Source: Dehalococcoidales bacterium (lineage in GTDB: Bacteria > Chloroflexota > Dehalococcoidia > Dehalococcoidales > UBA2162). Taken from it: 17,641 nucleotides of DNA. Shown here piece after piece: positions 13,570-17,641 of this stretch. Position numbers and translations under genes: made by a program. How positions within the stretch are numbered: position 1 is the first letter of the stretch; the number at the start of each line of letters is the position of its first letter. The DNA lies in assembly GCA_020343555.1 (NCBI GenBank), contig CP070800.1, positions 1,341,777 to 1,359,417 on the forward strand, written 5' to 3'. Below the pieces are notes generated by a model that had not been told where the DNA came from, searched no databases, and worked only from the letters and a program-made list of their open reading frames with translations.

Positions 13570-14649
13570 CTAGGCTATTTTCTCTTTCATCAGGAATCCG
13601 ACGGCTACACAGAAAACCAGGCCGACAATTACTGCCACAGGTCCCCATGTCCCCGTACCAGTCGGGCTTGATGCAAGCAGAAAGTTGTGAGCGAACGCAG
13701 CACCTGCGAATAACCCGAGGATAGTGATACCGGAATCGGTATTTCCTTCACCGGTCAGAATAAGTTGTCTTAACGGGCATCCGCCAAGTAACGTTGCTCC
13801 CAGACCGACCAGCGTCATTCCAAGGAAGTTCCACAGGTGATCAGTATGTGCTATAGGCTGGTTGTCGAAACCCCAGTGATATATACCTTCAGCGCCGAAA
13901 TTACCTGCCAGGTAGTTAGTTACCAGAACGGCGATGAAAAAAGCGACGATACCACTGACAAGATAAAAATCTCTTACAAGGAAGATATCACGCCAGGCGC
14001 CAACGAAGCACATACGAGTTCGCTGAGCCATGAAACCGACAGCCAGACCGACTATGAGTGAAACCGCTATTGCGGCAGCAACTGCTCCTGGTCCGCTTTC
14101 ACTGGCAAATATGAAATCCGGTTTCACCAGTGCGAATACCAGCAGACCTATCATGGCGACGGGCATTATCCATCCGACTGCCGGTTTCATAGATGTCGCA
14201 CGGCCAAGATTGAATCCACGTTTCAGGAAGAAGATGCCTATAAGTACCCCGGCGATAATACCTGCCAAGCCGAGTATCCCGTTAAGGTCACCTCCGGCGA
14301 TCCGGATTATCATACGGGTAGGGCAACCCAGGAATACGAGCGCTCCAATCATTACGAATGCACCAAGGAAGAACCGTACCAGAGGTGAAGAACCTCCCGA
14401 AGAACGCCACTCCCGGAACGCAAATGCAGTAATAAATGCACCGAGGACAAAACCGATGATCTCCGGGCGAATGTACTGGACAACACCTGCGCGATGCAGT
14501 CCAAGTGATCCCGTGATATCACGGATAAAACAGGCAACACACACGCCCATATTAGCTGGGTTTCCCCAGTTAACCATCAATGCAGCCAGAACTCCGAAAA
14601 TAAGCCCGGCATATATTATTAATAGTCTACGCGTAAAAAAACGTCGCAT
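13570..14649 (-). CDS. yedE: YedE-type selenium (or sulfur) membrane transporter
   Basis: 359 residues, with about nine or ten membrane segments in two related halves. It belongs to the YeeE/YedE family; its length and cysteine pattern fit the selenium-metabolism YedE/FdhT group. Conserved cysteines at helix ends are GVCVACFIRD (Cys37, Cys40), FLGCPTRM (Cys109), TRMCFVGAWRD (Cys214) and LGGCPLRQL (Cys291). In thiosulfate-transporting YeeE such cysteines line the path. The ATG at 14649 is chosen over 14661 because GGAGG lies five bases before it, inside the longer reading. It heads a four-gene operon (transporter, Se/S carrier, kinase-like, TusA) with its own promoter and a long leader. Selenium as substrate is inferred from the context. 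Confidence 0.88.
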   Translation of the reverse strand: MRRFFTRRLLIIYAGLIFGVLAALMVNWGNPANMGVCVACFIRDITGSLGLHRAGVVQYIRPEIIGFVLGAFITAFAFREWRSSGGSSPLVRFFLGAFVMIGALVFLGCPTRMIIRIAGGDLNGILGLAGIIAGVLIGIFFLKRGFNLGRATSMKPAVGWIMPVAMIGLLVFALVKPDFIFASESGPGAVAAAIAVSLIVGLAVGFMAQRTRMCFVGAWRDIFLVRDFYLVSGIVAFFIAVLVTNYLAGNFGAEGIYHWGFDNQPIAHTDHLWNFLGMTLVGLGATLLGGCPLRQLILTGEGNTDSGITILGLFAGAAFAHNFLLASSPTGTGTWGPVAVIVGLVFCVAVGFLMKEKIA

Positions 14650-14784
14650 AGATACCTCCATTCTGGATAGCTGAATATTTTAAGAGATAATCGCAGAATT
14701 TCTGATGATAATGTCTAGCAGACAAGTATGATAGCAGGAAAGATTCTAGGATACATTACATGCATCAGGCTGTGCATGAACGCT

Positions 14785-14817
14785 TCAAGTGAATGTTAGC
14801 AAGGATTTATCTGGCAT
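14785..14817 (-). CDS. Possible leader peptide ending in UGA, upstream of yedE
   Basis: A ten-codon frame, MPDKSLLTFT then TGA, starts at 14817 behind a near-perfect ribosome binding site (AAGGAGGTG at 14824-14832, eight bases upstream). It lies in the ~225-base leader of the yedE operon. Reading through the UGA gives only 12 more codons before TAG at 14746-14748. A perfect 6-bp hairpin (CATGCA, loop of 8, TGCATG) follows seven bases after the TGA. A strong start site on so short a frame suggests a regulatory leader or the remains of a lost gene. Confidence 0.35.
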   Translation of the reverse strand: MPDKSLLTFT

Positions 14818-14881
14818 TTTCAGCACCTCCTTCAGCATGATTATTATAAGTAAAAGTTTCATTATAGTATAACAGTTACTT

Positions 14882-14910
14882 ATTATACGCAATCGGGAGA
14901 TGTTCTGCAA
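14882..14910 (-). promoter_or_regulatory. Probable promoter of the yedE operon
   Basis: On the minus strand TTGCAG (14905-14910) and a perfect TATAAT (14882-14887) are separated by 17 bases. Two further TATAAT hexamers lie at 14861-14866 and 14843-14848 but lack a -35. Transcription from about 14875 leaves a leader of some 225 bases before yedE, unusually long. Confidence 0.55.
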
Positions 14911-14914
14911 GAGT

Positions 14915-15667
14915 CTATTCAGAAGGGGGCGCTTCTATCTCTTCTTCCAGATGTTTTTCTCTGTAGACGAGTTTAGATAGAAGCAGACTTAATCCGTAAA
15001 GAAAGATAAGAACACCAGCAACTATCGACTGGTTGATAGGGTCAGGTGTAGGTGTAATTATTGCTGCCAGGATAAAGGATATGATAACGGCTCCTCTCCA
15101 TTTACTGGCGAGCCACTGGGGTTTGATGATACCGAATCGTGCAAGGAATGTGATAAGTACCGGCAGCTCAAATACGAGTCCCGACACCAGCAGCATCCTT
15201 GTCACGATATTGATATAGTCACTGAACATTGGCTGGGGAGTAACGAGATCGGCGCCCCAGCTGAGAAGAAAGTTAGTGATATTGGGTATCATTATGAAAT
15301 ACGCGAATACAACACCACCGATGAACATCAATGCTATCCATGGGAGAATGATATAAACATACCTTTTCTCGCTTCGGGTAAGTGCCGGTGAAACGAACAT
15401 AAGAAGTTCGTAGGTCAGGTAGGGCATTGCCAGGATCGCACCCGTCACGAGTGATATTCTCATCGTAGTACCAAACATTTCAGTCATTTTAATCGCCTGA
15501 AGGGTTACACCTTCGGGCGCGGGGATTAGAAGAATCTCAACCAATCTCTCCCAGAAAACGAATGCGACAATAATCATGATGACAAGGACGACAACGCTTC
15601 TTATCAGGCGTTTGCGCATCTCGCTGAAATGTCCCAGGATTGAGAGGTTTTTCTCGGTTTCACTCAT
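14915..15667 (-). CDS. tatC: Sec-independent protein translocase TatC
   Basis: 250 residues and six membrane helices, the standard TatC size. The N-terminal cytoplasmic signature is LGHFSEMRKRLIRS (11-24), equivalent to the usual HLxELRxR, with Glu19 among the residues that bind twin-arginine signals. FVSPALTRSEKRYVY marks the first cytoplasmic loop side and MIPNITNFLLSWG a later segment. TatC recognises folded proteins with RR signal peptides and exports them with TatA. The ATG at 15667 overlaps the tatA stop by one base (TAATG), so the two are translationally coupled. Lying next to fdhE and the NrfD-type gene, the pair probably exports a periplasmic-side or outward-facing formate dehydrogenase. 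Confidence 0.96.
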   Translation of the reverse strand: MSETEKNLSILGHFSEMRKRLIRSVVVLVIMIIVAFVFWERLVEILLIPAPEGVTLQAIKMTEMFGTTMRISLVTGAILAMPYLTYELLMFVSPALTRSEKRYVYIILPWIALMFIGGVVFAYFIMIPNITNFLLSWGADLVTPQPMFSDYINIVTRMLLVSGLVFELPVLITFLARFGIIKPQWLASKWRGAVIISFILAAIITPTPDPINQSIVAGVLIFLYGLSLLLSKLVYREKHLEEEIEAPPSE

Positions 15668-15942
15668 TATGGATTCTTTGTGGGTTTCTCTTTTTTATCT
15701 GCAACAGTATCGGTTTTTTTTTCGGATTTCGTTTTGGTATCAGAAGATGAACCGGACTCCTTTTCCTCGAGTTCCAGTTCTTTTTTGACCTGTGTTGTAA
15801 GGTCAAAACTCATTTTTTTCATCGCATTCATATATTTCCCGAGGTTACGGGCAATCTCAGGTATCTTGCCCGGTCCCCAGATTATCAGGGCGACCACAAG
15901 GATCAATACGATTTCCATTATGCCCATGTCGAGAAAGTTCAT
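15667..15942 (-). CDS. tatA: Twin-arginine translocase subunit TatA/TatE family
   Basis: 91 residues. One N-terminal membrane helix (about 7-21, GIMEIVLILVVALII), the hinge WGPGKIPE (22-29, in place of FGPKKLPE), then an amphipathic helix (IARNLGKYMNAMKKM) and a long charged Lys/Glu/Ser tail. This is the TatA/B layout; the short amphipathic helix favours TatA over TatB, and no second copy is in view, so it may do both jobs. It forms the protein-conducting part with TatC. The start at 15942 has AGGTAATTG upstream and follows a consensus-like promoter at 15974-16002, so the pair can be transcribed apart from fdhE. Confidence 0.93.
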   Translation of the reverse strand: MNFLDMGIMEIVLILVVALIIWGPGKIPEIARNLGKYMNAMKKMSFDLTTQVKKELELEEKESGSSSDTKTKSEKKTDTVADKKEKPTKNP

Positions 15943-15973
15943 AATACAATTACCTGAAAGGTGTTACTGCTCA

Positions 15974-16002
15974 ATTATAGGAAGTTGTGGGATAATTATC
16001 AA
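15974..16002 (-). promoter_or_regulatory. Promoter of tatAC
   Basis: On the minus strand TTGATA (15997-16002) and a perfect TATAAT (15974-15979) are spaced by exactly 17 bases. Transcription would start near 15967, about 25 bases before the tatA ATG. This is one of the best promoter matches in the window and separates tatAC from the fdhE transcript. Confidence 0.7.
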
Positions 16003-16096
16003 TTCTAAAATGCCTGGAAAGTTTACATAAAGACAAGCGGATAGTTAGTAGAGACAATATCGTAAAAAAATTTGATGATATATAATGAGTATGGGT

Positions 16097-16939
16097 CTAA
16101 GAAGTACCCGGCTCGTAGCCCTCTTCACGAGCCTGATCATCGATGTTAATAGTTAGGATACGTTCAACGGGGAATAGTATTTTCTCTTCTGTAGCTCTCA
16201 GGTCTATAGTCTTAATATATTTTTGACAATTCTCACAAAAGTAAAGTCGATACAATCCCTTGTCATCTGTGAAATACCCCAGTTTGGTTTGGTCGTTATT
16301 ATTACAGTAAGGGCATTCGAGTCTTCTGAAAAGCCATTCATTATCACATCTCGAGCAGACCAGCCAGCGTGCCCCTTCTTTCTCCTCCAAATACGAAAGG
16401 TCCGCTAGTCCGCCGCAGACGGGGCATACATTTTTTATCCATTTATCTTGCTGAACAAATCCTGATAGTGCGTTAGCATAACGCACAAGATTGGGTTTTA
16501 CGGTTGCGTGGATAATGGCATCCATAAGGAGGAGTCCGTCAGCATCATCTATTGCCAGCGATGCAGGAGGAGGTGATTTTTTATACCAGGCTTTAACCAA
16601 GTTCCTTGGTATTGTTTTTCGTTCTTTCAAACTATCGGGAACCTTACCGAAAAGATCCTCGTGTTGAGAAAAAAGTTCTATAATCTGTACAAACAGGCTG
16701 TTTATGATATCCCAGTTGAAAACGATCTCATTGTATTTAATGAGCGGCCGCCCACGGGCAAGCCGCTCATTAATTTCTTCTTTCTTTAAGCCGGGGTTAA
16801 CTTTTCCGATTAGCTGTTCACCCCTAGCTTGTAGATCCAATAAGTCTTGGTAGAATTTTATCAGTCTGGAAGGTAGACCTATTTCTCCCCCCTTTTCCTC
16901 CAGTTGTTTTAGTGTACCATTTCCTCTACCTTCCGTCAC
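16097..16939 (-). CDS. fdhE: Formate dehydrogenase accessory protein FdhE
   Basis: 280 residues. FdhE is a cytoplasmic protein with rubredoxin-like zinc/iron knuckles needed for maturation of Tat-exported formate dehydrogenases. Four CxxC pairs are visible: CPVC (172/175), CSRC (195/198), CPYC (209/212) and CENC (235/238), with the typical WLVCSRCDNEW and LECPYC segments between. The N-terminal ~165 residues are the helical half. The start is GTG at 16939 with GGGAG six bases upstream. It begins 21 bases after the NrfD-type gene, so both belong to one operon. This operon almost certainly includes the formate dehydrogenase catalytic and iron-sulfur subunits beyond the right edge. Confidence 0.94.
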   Translation of the reverse strand: MTEGRGNGTLKQLEEKGGEIGLPSRLIKFYQDLLDLQARGEQLIGKVNPGLKKEEINERLARGRPLIKYNEIVFNWDIINSLFVQIIELFSQHEDLFGKVPDSLKERKTIPRNLVKAWYKKSPPPASLAIDDADGLLLMDAIIHATVKPNLVRYANALSGFVQQDKWIKNVCPVCGGLADLSYLEEKEGARWLVCSRCDNEWLFRRLECPYCNNNDQTKLGYFTDDKGLYRLYFCENCQKYIKTIDLRATEEKILFPVERILTINIDDQAREEGYEPGTS

Positions 16940-16960
16940 CTGTTTCTCCCTTCGTTGTTA

Positions 16961-17641
16961 CTACAACTGACCACCGATAGTCATTACAGCTCTCAGTACC
17001 AGACCGCCCAGCACAACACATATGGATGAAGTTATGAGGGCCCGGGAGACACTCTTCTGGGTAATATCCTTGCCCCGGTTGGCAATCTCTAATCCCAAAG
17101 GGATAAGTAGTGCGAGTAATACTACACCTACCCAGAACGGTGCAGCGAGTACTCCTGTGGTGAGTAATCCAAGTGCGTCACTTGCTCCGCTCATCGAGGA
17201 AGCCGCAAGCCAAATCGCATAGCCTATCAACGTGACAAGTTCGATAACTATTACGACTACGTCCATTTCAGCAAGCTTCTCGATAATATTGTTGGGGACT
17301 GTCCAATCCGTAGATCCATAAAGGAAGTCCAAAGTTCTTCTTAATTCGACAAGGTTACCTCCGCTTATTGCATTCGATGCTATCGCTGCAAGTATCAGCA
17401 AAGCTACCCCGGTCGAAACAGCAGAAGCTACAAATAATGCCGGAAGGAGTACTGTGCTTGACCACATTGGCTGGTTACTTACCGACAGAAGAACACCGGT
17501 ATAGGCGATCAGTAAAACGGATAGTACGACATTTACCGGCTTTAGAACTCCTGCAAGCTTAAGAAGTCCGTCTACTCTACCGGGCATCTTGTTTGCGAGC
17601 CACCAGATCATTATAAGGACAACTGCAATGATAACCCATAA
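16961..17641 (-). CDS. NrfD/PsrC-type membrane subunit, C-terminal part (5' end outside window)
   Basis: The frame stays open through the right edge (LWVIIAVVLIMIWW before the first ATG seen at 17611), so the N-terminus is missing and that ATG is internal. The visible ~226 residues hold about six membrane helices. The family pattern is clear: LKPVNVVLSVLLIAYTGVLL, NQPMWSSTVLLPALFVASAV with StG following, and PFWVGVVLLALLIPLGLEI near the end. NrfD-like proteins anchor molybdopterin oxidoreductases and exchange electrons with quinone, or couple to ions. With FdhE next door it is most likely the membrane anchor of a formate dehydrogenase-type complex. Confidence 0.88.
   Translation of the reverse strand, partial: LWVIIAVVLIMIWWLANKMPGRVDGLLKLAGVLKPVNVVLSVLLIAYTGVLLSVSNQPMWSSTVLLPALFVASAVSTGVALLILAAIASNAISGGNLVELRRTLDFLYGSTDWTVPNNIIEKLAEMDVVVIVIELVTLIGYAIWLAASSMSGASDALGLLTTGVLAAPFWVGVVLLALLIPLGLEIANRGKDITQKSVSRALITSSICVVLGGLVLRAVMTIGGQL

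Noticed and set aside
13559..13648. Longer start for the Se/S carrier-like protein (MGTCGSNC...)
   Set aside because: It would lie inside the end of yedE. The ATG at 13558 has a good ribosome binding site and begins the recognisable protein.
14746..14817. Reading the yedE leader ORF through its UGA as a tiny selenoprotein
   Set aside because: Only 12 codons follow, no domain is recognisable, and the hairpin after the UGA lacks G in the first loop positions. A leader peptide is the simpler reading.
1..17641. CRISPR array, rRNA, insertion sequence or prophage genes
   Set aside because: There are no regularly spaced repeats, rRNA-like stretches, transposase or integrase frames. The repeats found are short dispersed palindromes.

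Overview
This window most likely comes from an anaerobic, selenium-using bacterium. I lean towards Chloroflexota of the Dehalococcoidia type. That lineage call is inference: it rests on gene content (SelA, SelB, tRNA-Sec, FdhE, an NrfD-type membrane subunit, Tat, YedE), moderate G+C and the style of the dispersed intergenic repeats, not on a marker gene.

Layout. 1-492: the end of an ABC-2 type permease. 661-1527 (minus): a tandem double-cupin protein. 1728-6396 (plus): selA, a stand-alone AICAR transformylase, a repeat-rich gap, then selB. 6576-7610 (minus): a protein with a PD-(D/E)XK nuclease-like N-terminus. 7611-8504: small genes and a gap that may be structured. 8599-10246 (plus): a chagasin-type inhibitor lipoprotein, a small zinc-binding protein, a terminator and a prephenate dehydrogenase. 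From 10292 to the right edge everything is on the minus strand. Read in the direction of transcription from the right edge, the order is: NrfD-type subunit, fdhE, tatA, tatC, yedE, Se/S-carrier-like protein, YjeF/NNRD-like kinase, tusA-like gene, tRNA-Sec, SAM methyltransferase, small cupin.

How it fits together. SelA, SelB and tRNA-Sec (anticodon TCA) give the core selenocysteine insertion system; only selenophosphate synthase is not seen. YedE, the Se/S-carrier-like protein, the kinase-like protein and TusA form a tightly packed operon that probably imports or handles selenium. NrfD, FdhE and Tat point to a Tat-exported, probably selenocysteine-containing formate dehydrogenase just beyond the right edge.

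Main discovery candidate. The methyltransferase gene next to tRNA-Sec has a single in-frame TGA at 10971-10973 (codon 127). The frame stays open and domain-consistent for 68 codons after it. A hairpin follows whose loop starts with GU at nearly the same distance from the UGA as in the E. coli formate dehydrogenase SECIS. The gene has its own good promoter and a strong ribosome binding site. I read it as an unannotated selenoprotein, with a recent nonsense mutation or sequencing error as the competing explanation.
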